A stretch of 64,000 nt of DNA from positions 76,017-140,016 of the forward strand of contig JAEXAS010000013.1 in the NCBI GenBank assembly GCA_023458095.1, read 5' to 3'. Below, piece after piece: positions 1 through 8,779 of the stretch. Origin of the DNA: Actinomycetes bacterium (GTDB lineage Bacteria; Actinomycetota; Actinomycetes; Propionibacteriales; Propionibacteriaceae). Each line of letters starts with the position of its first letter. Position 1 is the stretch's first letter. Both the position numbers and the translations under genes were made by a program. The notes below the pieces were generated by a model. It was given only the letters and a program-made list of their open reading frames with translations. It ran no database searches and was not told the DNA's origin.

Positions 1-1100
1 ACGATCTGTACACCGCCCATCCGCGGTTGCGGGCTGGTCGCAGCTATTGGTCGATCACCCCGGCGATGTCGGCACCGATGCAACCCAGCACAGTTCCCAT
101 CGGTTTCGACGAGGACGCCGACTACCTGGGGCCTTGGGGCAAGAGGCTGATGCGTTCGGTCTTCGCCGTGGATTCGGACGTCGTCCAGGCCGCGACCATG
201 GCCGAGTTCAAGAACCGCACCTGCCGTCAGCTTCTCGCTGCTGAGGACTTGAGTCTGGTGTCGGTCTGGAACCCGACCTTCTTCGACCTGCTCTTGGACT
301 GGATCCTCGAGCATGCCGCGGAGTTGACCGCAGAGCTGCCCCGTGCCCGCCGCGATCAGATCCAGGCCTGCCTGGCCGACGAGGATTGGTCGGGCATCTG
401 GCCGCGCCTGGGGATGGTGAGTTGTTGGGCTGACGCCGCCGCTGCCGGCCCGGCCGACACCCTGATGGCTCGGCTGCCCGGGGTGGCGATGCAGCCCAAG
501 GGGCTGCTGGCGACTGAGGGCATCATCAGCATTCCGCTCACTCAGGCCGCAGGCGCAGTGCTGGCCGCCCGCTCGCATTTCTTCGAGTTCCTTCCGGAGG
601 GCTCCAGCGAGACCGTCTTGGCCCATCAGCTCCAGACCAATCACCGCTACACGGTGGTGATCACCACCTCTGGTGGGCTGTATCGCTACCGGCTCGGTGA
701 TCTGATCGAGGTCATCGGCTGGTCGGGAGCCCTGCCGATCCTGCGCCTGTGCGGACGCACCGACAAGGTCAGCGATCTGGTGGGCGAGAAGCTCAACGAA
801 GCCTTCGTCACCACAGTCTTCGCCGAACTCGGGCTGGCCGATGCGGTGTTGATCCCCGAGACGAACCACTACACGGTCCGCACTGCGTCAACGCGCCCGG
901 ACCTCGCCGAACAGGTCGATGCCGCGCTGCACGCCAACCCCCACTACGACTATGCCCGCCGGCTGGGTCAACTCGGCCCGGTCGTCGCCGCAGCGCTGCG
1001 TCCCCAGGATCGCCTCGTCGGTTCAGCGAACACCCGCTTGGGAGCCATCAAAGCCACCGCCTTGCAGACCCTCACCCACCACACCCGGGAGGACTCATGA
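1..1100 (+). CDS. GH3-family acyl-adenylating protein (5' partial)
   Basis: The reading frame is open from base 3, so the gene starts upstream of the window; about 365 residues of its C-terminal part are visible. The run YRYRLGDLIEV is the hallmark of the GH3 (auxin-responsive promoter) family, ANL-superfamily enzymes that adenylate a carboxylate and usually join it to an amine or amino acid. LGPWGKRL, NPTFFDLLLDW and a later GRTDK (adenylation-domain hinge type) also fit. The N-terminal ATP-binding loop lies outside the window. Its stop overlaps the next start (ATGA), so it is probably co-translated with the two B12-binding radical SAM genes. Bacterial GH3 substrates are mostly unknown and none is proposed here. 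Family assignment is good; pathway is unknown. Confidence 0.8.
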   Translation, partial: DLYTAHPRLRAGRSYWSITPAMSAPMQPSTVPIGFDEDADYLGPWGKRLMRSVFAVDSDVVQAATMAEFKNRTCRQLLAAEDLSLVSVWNPTFFDLLLDWILEHAAELTAELPRARRDQIQACLADEDWSGIWPRLGMVSCWADAAAAGPADTLMARLPGVAMQPKGLLATEGIISIPLTQAAGAVLAARSHFFEFLPEGSSETVLAHQLQTNHRYTVVITTSGGLYRYRLGDLIEVIGWSGALPILRLCGRTDKVSDLVGEKLNEAFVTTVFAELGLADAVLIPETNHYTVRTASTRPDLAEQVDAALHANPHYDYARRLGQLGPVVAAALRPQDRLVGSANTRLGAIKATALQTLTHHTREDS

Positions 1101-2470
1101 AGATCGCACTCCTGGCCCCAGCCGGGGCCATGCATCGCTACCACGGCAGTTTCGGTATCGGCATCCACTACGCCCCGCTCACGCTCACCACGCTGGCTGC
1201 GCTCGTGCCGAAGGAGTTGAACGCCGAAGTCGTCATCTACGACGAGACCGCGCAGGCAATCCCGCTGGACATCGACGCCGACCTGATCGGCATCACCGCG
1301 ATCACCGGCACCTCGAGCAGGGCCTACGCCTTCGCCGACTACTACCGGGGCCGTGGCTGCACCGTCGTGTTGGGCGGGGTGCATCCCACGATGCTTCCCG
1401 AGGAGGCGCAGGCCCACGCCGATGCGGTGGTCACCGGATTCGCCGAACAGACCTGGCCACAGCTCCTGCGGGACTTCGCGCAGGGCCAGTTGCGACCGCG
1501 CTACGCCCAGAACGCCGACTTCACCATCGCCGGACGTCCGACCCCGCGGCGCGAACTCCTCGACAAGCGCCGCTACATCACCATGAACACCGTCGAGGTC
1601 GTGCGCGGCTGCTCGCTGGGCTGCACCTTCTGTGCCTACCCGACGGCCTTCGGACCGGCCGTCCATCGCCGCCCGGTGGCTGAGGCCATCGCCGAGATCG
1701 CCGCCCTGCCGGGTCGCTATGTGGTGATTCCCGACATCAATCTGCTCACCAACCGCGCCTGGGTGGAGGAGTTCTTCACCGCCTTGATCCCGCTGCGCAA
1801 GAAGTGGTTCGGGCTGGTCACCTCGGCCATCGGGCAGGACGACTCCATCGTCAAGCTGTTCGCCAAGTCGGGCTGCCAAGGCCTGTTGATCGGCTTCGAG
1901 TCGGTGAATGAGGAGTCGCAGAAGTTCTTCCACAAGCGGGTCAACAAGGTCGGGGGCTACCCGGCGTTGATGCACAAGCTCCACGACTGCGGAATCGTGG
2001 TGCAGGGCTGCTTCGCCTTCGGCGGCGACGATGAGGACAGCTCCGTCTTCGAGCGCACCGTCGAATTGGTCGCCGAGACCAAGATCGACCTGCCGCGCTA
2101 CTCGATCCTCACGCCTTTCCCCAACACCGCCTACTACCACCAGTTGCAGGCCGAGGGCCGCATCATCGAACACGACTGGGCGATGTATGACGTGGAGCAT
2201 GTGGTCTTCACCCCGAACAAGATGACGGTGGACCAGCTCTATGAAGGCACCGTGTGGGCTTGGGACCAGACCTACCGGCTGCCGACCATCGCCAAACGGC
2301 TGGCACCCTTCACCCGGGCACCCCTGGCGTCCCTGGTGACCAACCTGTTCGGGTATCGCGGCTACGCCCAGAAGTTCACCGAGTTCCCCCGTTCGGTCAT
2401 GGTCGACAACAGCGACATCCCGCACCCCGATGACGTCGCCGGACGCGACGTGACCCGCGCCTTGGCCTGA
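1097..2470 (+). CDS. B12-binding domain radical SAM protein
   Basis: A 457-residue protein. The N-terminal ~135 residues look like a Rossmann-type cobalamin-binding domain (VVLGGVHPTMLPEEA). A radical SAM core follows, with the 4Fe-4S motif CX3CX2C at Cys172, Cys176 and Cys179. Such class B enzymes use methylcobalamin or SAM radicals for methylation or other C-H chemistry on lipids and natural products. The ATG start overlaps the GH3 stop by 4 nt (ATGA), and the next radical SAM gene begins 5 nt after its stop, so operon membership is firm. It is close in layout to its neighbour but clearly divergent, so the pair probably act at different steps rather than being recent duplicates. The substrate is not predictable. 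Confidence 0.9.
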   Translation: MKIALLAPAGAMHRYHGSFGIGIHYAPLTLTTLAALVPKELNAEVVIYDETAQAIPLDIDADLIGITAITGTSSRAYAFADYYRGRGCTVVLGGVHPTMLPEEAQAHADAVVTGFAEQTWPQLLRDFAQGQLRPRYAQNADFTIAGRPTPRRELLDKRRYITMNTVEVVRGCSLGCTFCAYPTAFGPAVHRRPVAEAIAEIAALPGRYVVIPDINLLTNRAWVEEFFTALIPLRKKWFGLVTSAIGQDDSIVKLFAKSGCQGLLIGFESVNEESQKFFHKRVNKVGGYPALMHKLHDCGIVVQGCFAFGGDDEDSSVFERTVELVAETKIDLPRYSILTPFPNTAYYHQLQAEGRIIEHDWAMYDVEHVVFTPNKMTVDQLYEGTVWAWDQTYRLPTIAKRLAPFTRAPLASLVTNLFGYRGYAQKFTEFPRSVMVDNSDIPHPDDVAGRDVTRALA

Positions 2471-2475
2471 CTGCG

Positions 2476-3807
2476 ATGAGGATCACCTTCGTACTCCCGG
2501 CGATCGGGAAGAAGCCCGGCGAGCCCTATATCGGCACCTGGAAGATGGAGCCTTTGACCATCGCGGTACTCAAGGCCCTCACCCCGGCCGATGTGGAGTG
2601 TGTGCTGGCCGACGATCGGCTCGAGCTGGTCGATACCGACGCCGACACCGATCTGGTCGCCATCGTGGTGGAGACCTACACCGCCCGGCGCGCCTATCAG
2701 CTCGCCGACCGGTTTCGGGCCCGGGGTGTTGCGGTGGTGTTGGGCGGCTACCACGTGACGCTGTTGCCGTCCGAAGCGGCCCAGCATGCCGATGCCATCG
2801 TGACCGGCAACGCCGAATCGGTGTGGGGCCAGGTGGTCGCCGATGCCCGCTGCGGCGGTCTGCGGGCCTCCTATGCCGGCACGGTGGCGGCCAGCGACCT
2901 GGTTCCGGATCGTTCGATCTTCGCCGGCAAGAAGTACCTGCCGGTCTCTCTGGTGGAAACCGGGCGCGGCTGCGGACATCACTGCGAGTTCTGCTCCATC
3001 GCCGGGTTCTACGGCGCCCACTACCACCCGCGATCCCCGGATGCCGTCCTGCGCGAGGTCGAATCCGCCCCGCACAAGGTGTTGTTCTTCGTCGACGACA
3101 ACCTGGTGGCCGATCGGGCCAATCTGCGGGCGTTGTGCGCCCGGCTCAAACCGCTCAAGGTGACTTGGGCTGCCCAGGGCACCTTGGAGATCGCCAACGA
3201 CCCCGAACTGCTGCGGGCCATGAAGCAGGCTGGCTGCGAACTGATCCTGATCGGCTTCGAATCGGTGGAACCGACCAGCCTGGCCCGGATGGGCAAGCGC
3301 TGGAGCACCGCCCTGGGTGAGCGGGAAGAACTCGTCAAACGAATCCATGCCGCCGGTATCGGGATCTATGCCACCTTCGTGCTGGGCTACGACGGCGACA
3401 CCCGCGAAACCTTCGAGCGCACCTTGGACTTCGCCATCCGCTCCAACTTCTTCACCACCGCCTTCAACCACCTGTTGCCCTTTCCCGGCACCCCGCTGTA
3501 TCGCCGCTTGGAGCGCGAGGAACGACTGCTCTCGCCGCACTGGTGGTTGGATCCGGACTACAGCTACGGCCAGCTCACCTTCCGTCCAGCGCAGTTGGAG
3601 CCCCAGGAAGTCACCCAGCTGTGCCTGAGCGCCCGCCAGGAGTTCTCCCGGCCCGCAGTGGTCGCCTCCCGGGGTGTGCACGCGATGTGGCGCGGCCGGA
3701 TGGCGATGTGGCCGTTGTTCTGGGGAATGAATCTGCGACTGGGGCATGAGGTCGACGACAAGTTCGATGTGCCGATCGGGGAACATCTCGATGAACTCCC
3801 CAAGTGA
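2476..3807 (+). CDS. B12-binding domain radical SAM protein (second)
   Basis: A 443-residue protein with the same architecture as the upstream gene: a cobalamin-binding-like N-terminus (VVLGGYHVTLLPSEA), then a radical SAM barrel with CX3CX2C at Cys166, Cys170 and Cys173. ELILIGFESVEP is the usual strand-helix seen in B12 radical SAM enzymes. The C-terminus carries a short extension. Its last 17 nt overlap the start of the following GNAT-like gene. Two consecutive B12 radical SAM enzymes behind a GH3 adenylation enzyme suggest a small biosynthetic or lipid-modification pathway. That is inference; I do not recognise a characterised cluster with this exact composition. Confidence 0.9.
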   Translation: MRITFVLPAIGKKPGEPYIGTWKMEPLTIAVLKALTPADVECVLADDRLELVDTDADTDLVAIVVETYTARRAYQLADRFRARGVAVVLGGYHVTLLPSEAAQHADAIVTGNAESVWGQVVADARCGGLRASYAGTVAASDLVPDRSIFAGKKYLPVSLVETGRGCGHHCEFCSIAGFYGAHYHPRSPDAVLREVESAPHKVLFFVDDNLVADRANLRALCARLKPLKVTWAAQGTLEIANDPELLRAMKQAGCELILIGFESVEPTSLARMGKRWSTALGEREELVKRIHAAGIGIYATFVLGYDGDTRETFERTLDFAIRSNFFTTAFNHLLPFPGTPLYRRLEREERLLSPHWWLDPDYSYGQLTFRPAQLEPQEVTQLCLSARQEFSRPAVVASRGVHAMWRGRMAMWPLFWGMNLRLGHEVDDKFDVPIGEHLDELPK

Positions 3808-4816
3808 CTCCTTCGACCTGAGTCTGGCCGAACCGGCTGATGGCGCGGAACTGGCCGCGCTCTATCGCTGCGATGACGGTTTCGCCGGGGACATCCGGGT
3901 GCTCTTCGCCCGAGGCCAGGACGCCTACACCTCACTGTTGGCAGACGGTGAGCGCATCGTGGTGCCGATCATGCGGGAGCGCACGTCGGGCCGAATCGTG
4001 GGCATGGGGGCCTGTGTCATCGCACCGGCCTGGGTCAACGGTGAGCTGACTCAGGTGGGATACCTCACCGGCATGAAGGTGCTGCCGCAATTCCGGCGCC
4101 GACTACGAATTCCGCAGGTCTACGCCTTCTTACGCGAGCACTCCGGCGAGGTCACCTGCTACTACACGACCATCCTGGCCGACAATCCTCAGGCCCAGCG
4201 CATGCTCGAGCGGCCACGGCCGAACATGCCTGCCTACCGGCCTGTGGGGACCTACACCACGATCTTTGCGCGCAGAGCGCTGCGTCCGGGGCGGGTGGCG
4301 GGCGGGGGCACCGTGGCCGAACTGCTGGAGTTGGCCGGACCCGGCGCGAGGTTCAACCTCACCCGGGCCGAACCCGCCGCAGGACTGAGCGATGCTCAGG
4401 TTCGGATCCTGCGCAGCGACGACGGCACTGCTTTGGCCGGCTGTGCGGTAACGGTGCCCGATCACAAGGAATACCTGGTGCAGGGCTACGGCGGACCGTA
4501 TGCAGCGTTGTCCAGACTTCCCGTGCACTGGGCCGGATACCCGCGGTTACCCCGCGCCGGGTCGAGCGCTGACTACGCCTGTCTCAGCCTGCTCAGCGGG
4601 CAGCCTGCCGCCGTCAGTGCCCTGCTGCGGTCCGTGGCCTGGGAACAGCGCAAGCGCGACTTCGTCATGGCCGGAGTCGTCGAGGGCCATCCGCTGGCCG
4701 CTGCTCTGGCCGAGGTACGCGCCATCCGCTATCGCAGCGTCCTCTACACCGTGGGCTTCGCCAACACCCAGCACCTGGATGCGCGTCCGATAGGCCTGGA
4801 GGTCGGCCTGCTCTGA
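3791..4816 (+). CDS. GNAT-like acyltransferase domain protein
   Basis: A 341-residue protein. The N-terminal ~160 residues resemble a GNAT N-acyltransferase: strand pattern GRIVGMGACVIAP, then VGYLTGMKVLPQFRRRLRI like the acyl-CoA-binding beta4/alpha3 region, then ILADNPQAQRMLER. The C-terminal half is less recognisable and may be a second degenerate GNAT fold. Start ATG 3791 lies 17 nt inside the end of the radical SAM gene, so translation is coupled. The natural expectation is transfer of an acyl group or an aminoacyl cargo in the same pathway as the GH3 and radical SAM enzymes (inference). The stop codon sits inside the first copy of a palindromic repeat. Confidence 0.6.
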   Translation: MNSPSDSFDLSLAEPADGAELAALYRCDDGFAGDIRVLFARGQDAYTSLLADGERIVVPIMRERTSGRIVGMGACVIAPAWVNGELTQVGYLTGMKVLPQFRRRLRIPQVYAFLREHSGEVTCYYTTILADNPQAQRMLERPRPNMPAYRPVGTYTTIFARRALRPGRVAGGGTVAELLELAGPGARFNLTRAEPAAGLSDAQVRILRSDDGTALAGCAVTVPDHKEYLVQGYGGPYAALSRLPVHWAGYPRLPRAGSSADYACLSLLSGQPAAVSALLRSVAWEQRKRDFVMAGVVEGHPLAAALAEVRAIRYRSVLYTVGFANTQHLDARPIGLEVGLL

Positions 4817-4891
4817 GCGGAATCGTCCTGACGAAGAGCGATTTTGCGCCCATCGTGGCAAAAACCACCTCCACAGGACGATTCCTCCCAG
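4813..4891. repeat. Structured inverted repeat, copy 1
   Basis: The 79-nt element has left arm CTGAGCGGAATCGTCCTG (4813-4830) and right arm CAGGACGATTCCTCCCAG (4874-4891), complementary at 16 of 18 positions. Inside lies a second stem TTTTGC/GCAAAA. The left arm is identical to that of copy 2 at 5793. There is no T-run after the stem, so it is not a typical intrinsic terminator. It overlaps the stop codon of the GNAT-like gene and stands 55 bp before the DUF559 gene. Confidence 0.75.
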
Positions 4892-4945
4892 ATTCGGCCT
4901 GGGGATGGTGACCCACCCGGCAGACCGCTGCCGACAGTGACGGCC

Positions 4946-5875
4946 ATGGACCCCCGTGCAGAAGCCCTGTTGACCGAGTTCGGCTTCATCAGGGTCGCCG
5001 AACACCCTGAACTTCGCTCCGAGCTCTCCCGGCGCAAACGGGCTGGCGACCTGGTTGCCCCTTTGCCGGGGGTCTATCTGCACCGTGCACACAGTCACAC
5101 CGATTGGCTGCGCGCAGTCTCGGCCTGGGCTGGTCCGGAGGGAGTTCTTCATGCCGAGACGGCCGCCGCGATCTGGCTTCCCGACCTTGCGGGACGGACC
5201 ACCTCGGTGACCCATCCCCGTCTGCATTCCCGGAGCAACGTGGTCATCAACCGCCGCATGGTTCCTGAGGAATTCGTGGCTCGGCAGGGGGGCGTGCGAT
5301 TCGCGCTGCCGGTCTATGCGGCAGTGGAACTGGCCGCGGCTGACGACGGGCGAGCTCTGTGCGAAGCACTGCGCCGCCGACTGGCCGATCAAGGCTCGAT
5401 CGAGGCAGCGCTTGCCTGTCTGACGCGCTCTCCCGGCCAGGCGCGACGCTCAGCTGTGGTTGCCGCCACGGCCGGCAACCCCTGGTCCTATGCGGAGCTT
5501 CGGCTCCAGCGAATCCTGGTCAATGCTGGCATTGACGATTGGGTGGCGAATCAACCGCTGCGGTTGGCCGGGCGTCTACTGCGGCCCGACATCCGGTTTC
5601 GTCGATGCCGACTGATCGTCGAGTTCGATGGTCGGAGCACCCATGACAATCCCGCGCAGTATCTGGCCGATCGGGAGCGTCTCAACCTGTTTGAGGCATG
5701 GGGTTTCCATGTTCTGCGCTTCGGTTGGGAGCACCTTGATCAGCCCGCTGACATCGTGGCGGCGGTGCGGGCGGCCCACTCCTGGGCGGTGGCTGAGCGG
5801 AATCGTCCTGGCGACCTCGACATCGCAGCCTCCAGACAGGTCAGGGCCTGTCCCCAGGACGATTCCTCTCAATAG
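4946..5875 (+). CDS. DUF559 / AbiEi-like protein flanked by palindromic repeats
   Basis: A 309-residue protein. The N-terminal ~90 residues resemble the winged-helix domain of AbiEi-type antitoxins (RRKRAGDLVAPLPGVYL, then HAETAAAIWLPD). The C-terminal ~110 residues match DUF559, a restriction-endonuclease-like (Vsr-type) fold: RPDIRF...LIVEFDGRSTHDN...DRERLNLFEAWGFHVLRF. Core acidic residues D and E are present, so nuclease chemistry is possible. Such proteins are very common in actinobacteria with no settled role. The last ~25 codons are encoded by copy 2 of the inverted repeat, and copy 1 lies just upstream; both right arms read PQDDSSQ in the same frame. No partner AbiEii-type toxin gene is adjacent. 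ATG 4946 was chosen because the domain begins there; the frame is open further upstream. Confidence 0.8.
   Translation: MDPRAEALLTEFGFIRVAEHPELRSELSRRKRAGDLVAPLPGVYLHRAHSHTDWLRAVSAWAGPEGVLHAETAAAIWLPDLAGRTTSVTHPRLHSRSNVVINRRMVPEEFVARQGGVRFALPVYAAVELAAADDGRALCEALRRRLADQGSIEAALACLTRSPGQARRSAVVAATAGNPWSYAELRLQRILVNAGIDDWVANQPLRLAGRLLRPDIRFRRCRLIVEFDGRSTHDNPAQYLADRERLNLFEAWGFHVLRFGWEHLDQPADIVAAVRAAHSWAVAERNRPGDLDIAASRQVRACPQDDSSQ
5793..5872. repeat. Structured inverted repeat, copy 2
   Basis: The 80-nt element has left arm CTGAGCGGAATCGTCCTG (5793-5810) and right arm CAGGACGATTCCTCTCAA (5855-5872), complementary at 16 of 18. The inner stem GACAGG/CCTGTC (5835-5840, 5847-5852) differs in sequence from that of copy 1, while the outer arms are conserved. 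It forms the 3' end of the DUF559 coding region, with stop TAG directly after it. Confidence 0.75.
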
Positions 5876-5917
5876 ACCAACCCGACCGCGCACGGCCACC
5901 CATGCCAGGATTGCCTC

Positions 5918-8776
5918 ATGTCCCTGCCAAGCCAGCCTTTCGACTTCTTCGCCCAGGGAGAACTCCCCGCCCCGGCACTGTCCTATGCGGACGCCGCCCA
6001 GGTGCTGTCCACCTTGGGGGTGAGTGGGGAACTGGTCGAGTTGGGTAGTCAACAGGACCAGAACTTCCTGGTTCGCGGCGTGGGGGTGCTGAAGCTGGCC
6101 AATCCGGCCTTTCCCGAGCAGGACGCCCTGGCCCAGGATGCTGCCGCCGTCCACATCGGCCAGCAATATCCGCACCTGCGACTGGCTCGAACCCTGCGCC
6201 GCGATGGCGCACCCGTCCATGCCGTGGTGGAGACCCCGGCTGGTCCGCTGGTGGCCCGGGTGCTGGAGTGGCTGCCCGGCGGCACCTTCGTCGATCAGCC
6301 CTGGATCTCACCGGCCGCCGCAGCCGCCATGGGACGCATCGCCGCGCAGGTGAGCACTGCCCTGGCCGACTTCGAACATCCCGGGCTCACGCGCCGCCTG
6401 CAGTGGGACCTACGTTCCGCGCTGCCCGTGGTGGAGTTGATCGCCCCGGCCATCACCGATGACGCCGAGCGTGAGGCGGTCCTTTCAGCCGCGCAGCAAG
6501 CCTGGGCGGCGGTATCGGCGGTCTCGCAGGACTTGAGTGTCCAGGCCGGACACTTCGACCTCACCGACGACAATCTGGTGCGTGGCTCCGACGGTCTACC
6601 CGATGGCGTGATCGACTTCGGTGACCTGTCGATGTCGTGGCGGGTGGCCGAGTTGGCCGTGACTGTGTCGGGATTGCTGCATCACACCGGACCCATGATC
6701 GAAACCTCCTTGGCGGCGATCCGGGCCTTCCACGCGCTGCGCCCGCTCACCCTTGCCGAGGCCGAGGCACTGTGGCCGCTGGTGGTGCTGCGCGGCGCGG
6801 TGCTGGTCGCCAGCGGACGCCAGCAGGCCGGGCTGGATGCCAGCAACGACTACGCCGCCAACGCGCTGGATCGGGAATGGCAGATCTTCGCCGCGGCCAC
6901 CTCGCTCCCGCTGCCGGTCATGACCGCGGTGATCACCGACGCGCTCGGGTTGAGCCGCCCACCGCTGCCGATCGGCGGCGAGCGGCTTACCAAGAAGGCA
7001 CCGCGGCTCATCGGGCTGGGCGTGACCGACACCGCCACCAATGACGGCGCCTGGCTGGACGCCGAGTTGGCCGAACGGCTGGCCACAGCCTCCGACTTCA
7101 GCGCCGCGGCCTGGGGCGTGCCGCGATTGAGTCAGACCCGGACACTCAGCCCCGAGGTGCCGGCGACGGTACCCACCTCGCTCACTGTGTGGAGCGGGCG
7201 CCGCCGCAAACTGAAGGCTCCCTGGACGGGGCAGGTGCAGGTGGTCGACCAACGCCTGGTGCTGTCCGGAGTCGGCTACGACCTGGTCGTGACGGGCGCC
7301 GTCGAGACCGCCGAAGCGCCGTTCCGGGTGGTGGCCGGCGAAGTATTCGCCCACATCAACGGACGCATCGAAGTGCAGTTGGTGCGACCAGGATGGTCGG
7401 TGCCCCTGCTGGTTCCCGGCGATTCGGCACCAGGCTGGCTGGCCCTGACCGCCGATCCGGCCGGTTTGTTCGGACTGCCCAGTGCGGCCCGCCCGAGCAT
7501 CGACCTGCTGGCTGAGCGCGAGGCGCACGTGGCCGGGGTCCAAGAGCACTACTACGCGACGCCGCCCCAGATCGAGCGGGGGTGGCGGGCCCAACTCATC
7601 GACACCGATGCCCGCGCCTACCTCGACATGGTGAACAACGTCACCAGTGTCGGCCATGCCCATCCCCGGCTGACGGCGGCGGTGGCCACCCAACTGGCGC
7701 GCCTGAACACCAACTCACGGTTCCACTACGGGGCGTTGCCGCGCTTCGCCGAGGCTCTCGCCGACACACTGCCTGCAGGCCTGGACCAGGTGTTCTTGGT
7801 CAACTCCGGCTCCGAGGCGACCGATCTGGCGATCCGCTTGGCCATGGCTGCCACCGGACGGCGCGACATCGTCGCTCTGGCCGAGGCCTACCACGGCTGG
7901 ACCTACGCCTCCGATGCGGTCTCCACCTCGGTGGCTGACAACCCCAACGCCTTGAGCACCCGCCCGGAGTGGGTGCACACCGTGGCGGCGCCGAATTCTT
8001 ATCGCGGACGCTGGCGCGATGCGGAGGCGGCGAATTACGGGCCTGAGGCGGTGGCCCGCATCGGCGAACTCGCCGCGTCCGGCCATGCCCCGGCGGGCTT
8101 CATCGCCGAGTCGATCTCGGGAAATGCCGGCGGAATCCTGCTGCCCGACGGCTATCTGGCGCAGGTCTATGCCGCCGTCAGGCAGGCCGGTGGGGTGGCC
8201 ATCGCCGACGAGGTCCAGGTGGGCTATGGGCGCCTCGGCGACTGGTTCTGGGGTTTCCAGCAACAGGGGGTGATTCCTGACATCGTGGCGGTGGCCAAGT
8301 CGATGGGCAATGGCCATCCGTTGGGTGCGGTGATCACCACCGCACCGATCGCGGAGGCCTATCGCAGCGGGGGTTACTTCTTCTCGTCGACCGGCGGCAG
8401 CCCGGTGTCAGCCACCGTGGGCCTCACCGTGCTGGACATCATTCGTGACGAGAAGCTGCAAATCCATGCCCAGCAGGTCGGTGCTCGGTTGAAGGCGGGA
8501 CTGCAGACTCTGACCGCCCGCCATGCCTGTGTGGGCACGGTGCACGGCCACGGGCTGTACCTCGGACTGGAGTTGGTCGCCGATCGCCAGGCCCGCACTC
8601 CCGATGCCGCTCTGACCCGGGATCTGTGCGAACGCCTGCGCCAACTCGGCGTGATCATGCAGCCCACCGGAGACCACGGCAATGTGCTGAAGATCAAGCC
8701 GCCGCTGGTGGTCAGCGAAGCCGAAGTGGACTACTTCGTGACCATGGTCGATCAGGCCTTGGCCACCCTGCGCTGA
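5918..8776 (+). CDS. Phosphotransferase-class III aminotransferase fusion
   Basis: A 952-residue three-part protein. Residues ~30-300 are an APH/choline-kinase-like phosphotransferase with HFDLTDDN (His212, Asp214) and a DFG-type motif near residue 233. Residues ~420-530 form a linker with beta-rich character, like the M23/biotinyl-lipoyl-like middle domain of known relatives. Residues ~540-952 are a class III PLP aminotransferase with DEVQVGYGR and the Schiff-base lysine at Lys794 (VAVAKSMGNGHP). The fusion resembles paired hydroxylysine kinase and phospho-lyase activities (AGPHD1/AGXT2L type), so phosphorylation of an amino alcohol followed by PLP-dependent elimination is a reasonable guess. 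ATG 5918 follows the DUF559 gene by 42 nt. It converges with the helicase gene, leaving only 3 nt between stops. Confidence 0.85.
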   Translation: MSLPSQPFDFFAQGELPAPALSYADAAQVLSTLGVSGELVELGSQQDQNFLVRGVGVLKLANPAFPEQDALAQDAAAVHIGQQYPHLRLARTLRRDGAPVHAVVETPAGPLVARVLEWLPGGTFVDQPWISPAAAAAMGRIAAQVSTALADFEHPGLTRRLQWDLRSALPVVELIAPAITDDAEREAVLSAAQQAWAAVSAVSQDLSVQAGHFDLTDDNLVRGSDGLPDGVIDFGDLSMSWRVAELAVTVSGLLHHTGPMIETSLAAIRAFHALRPLTLAEAEALWPLVVLRGAVLVASGRQQAGLDASNDYAANALDREWQIFAAATSLPLPVMTAVITDALGLSRPPLPIGGERLTKKAPRLIGLGVTDTATNDGAWLDAELAERLATASDFSAAAWGVPRLSQTRTLSPEVPATVPTSLTVWSGRRRKLKAPWTGQVQVVDQRLVLSGVGYDLVVTGAVETAEAPFRVVAGEVFAHINGRIEVQLVRPGWSVPLLVPGDSAPGWLALTADPAGLFGLPSAARPSIDLLAEREAHVAGVQEHYYATPPQIERGWRAQLIDTDARAYLDMVNNVTSVGHAHPRLTAAVATQLARLNTNSRFHYGALPRFAEALADTLPAGLDQVFLVNSGSEATDLAIRLAMAATGRRDIVALAEAYHGWTYASDAVSTSVADNPNALSTRPEWVHTVAAPNSYRGRWRDAEAANYGPEAVARIGELAASGHAPAGFIAESISGNAGGILLPDGYLAQVYAAVRQAGGVAIADEVQVGYGRLGDWFWGFQQQGVIPDIVAVAKSMGNGHPLGAVITTAPIAEAYRSGGYFFSSTGGSPVSATVGLTVLDIIRDEKLQIHAQQVGARLKAGLQTLTARHACVGTVHGHGLYLGLELVADRQARTPDAALTRDLCERLRQLGVIMQPTGDHGNVLKIKPPLVVSEAEVDYFVTMVDQALATLR

Positions 8777-8779
8777 GAC

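Noticed and set aside
968..2425. A long minus-strand open frame (485 codons) opposite the first radical SAM gene
   Set aside because: High-GC codon bias on the true strand leaves few stops on the other. The translation has no family features and the sense strand encodes a clear radical SAM protein.
4813..4891. Intrinsic terminator for the GH3/radical SAM operon
   Set aside because: The stem is strong but no T-run follows on either strand, and the same element recurs inside the DUF559 coding region.
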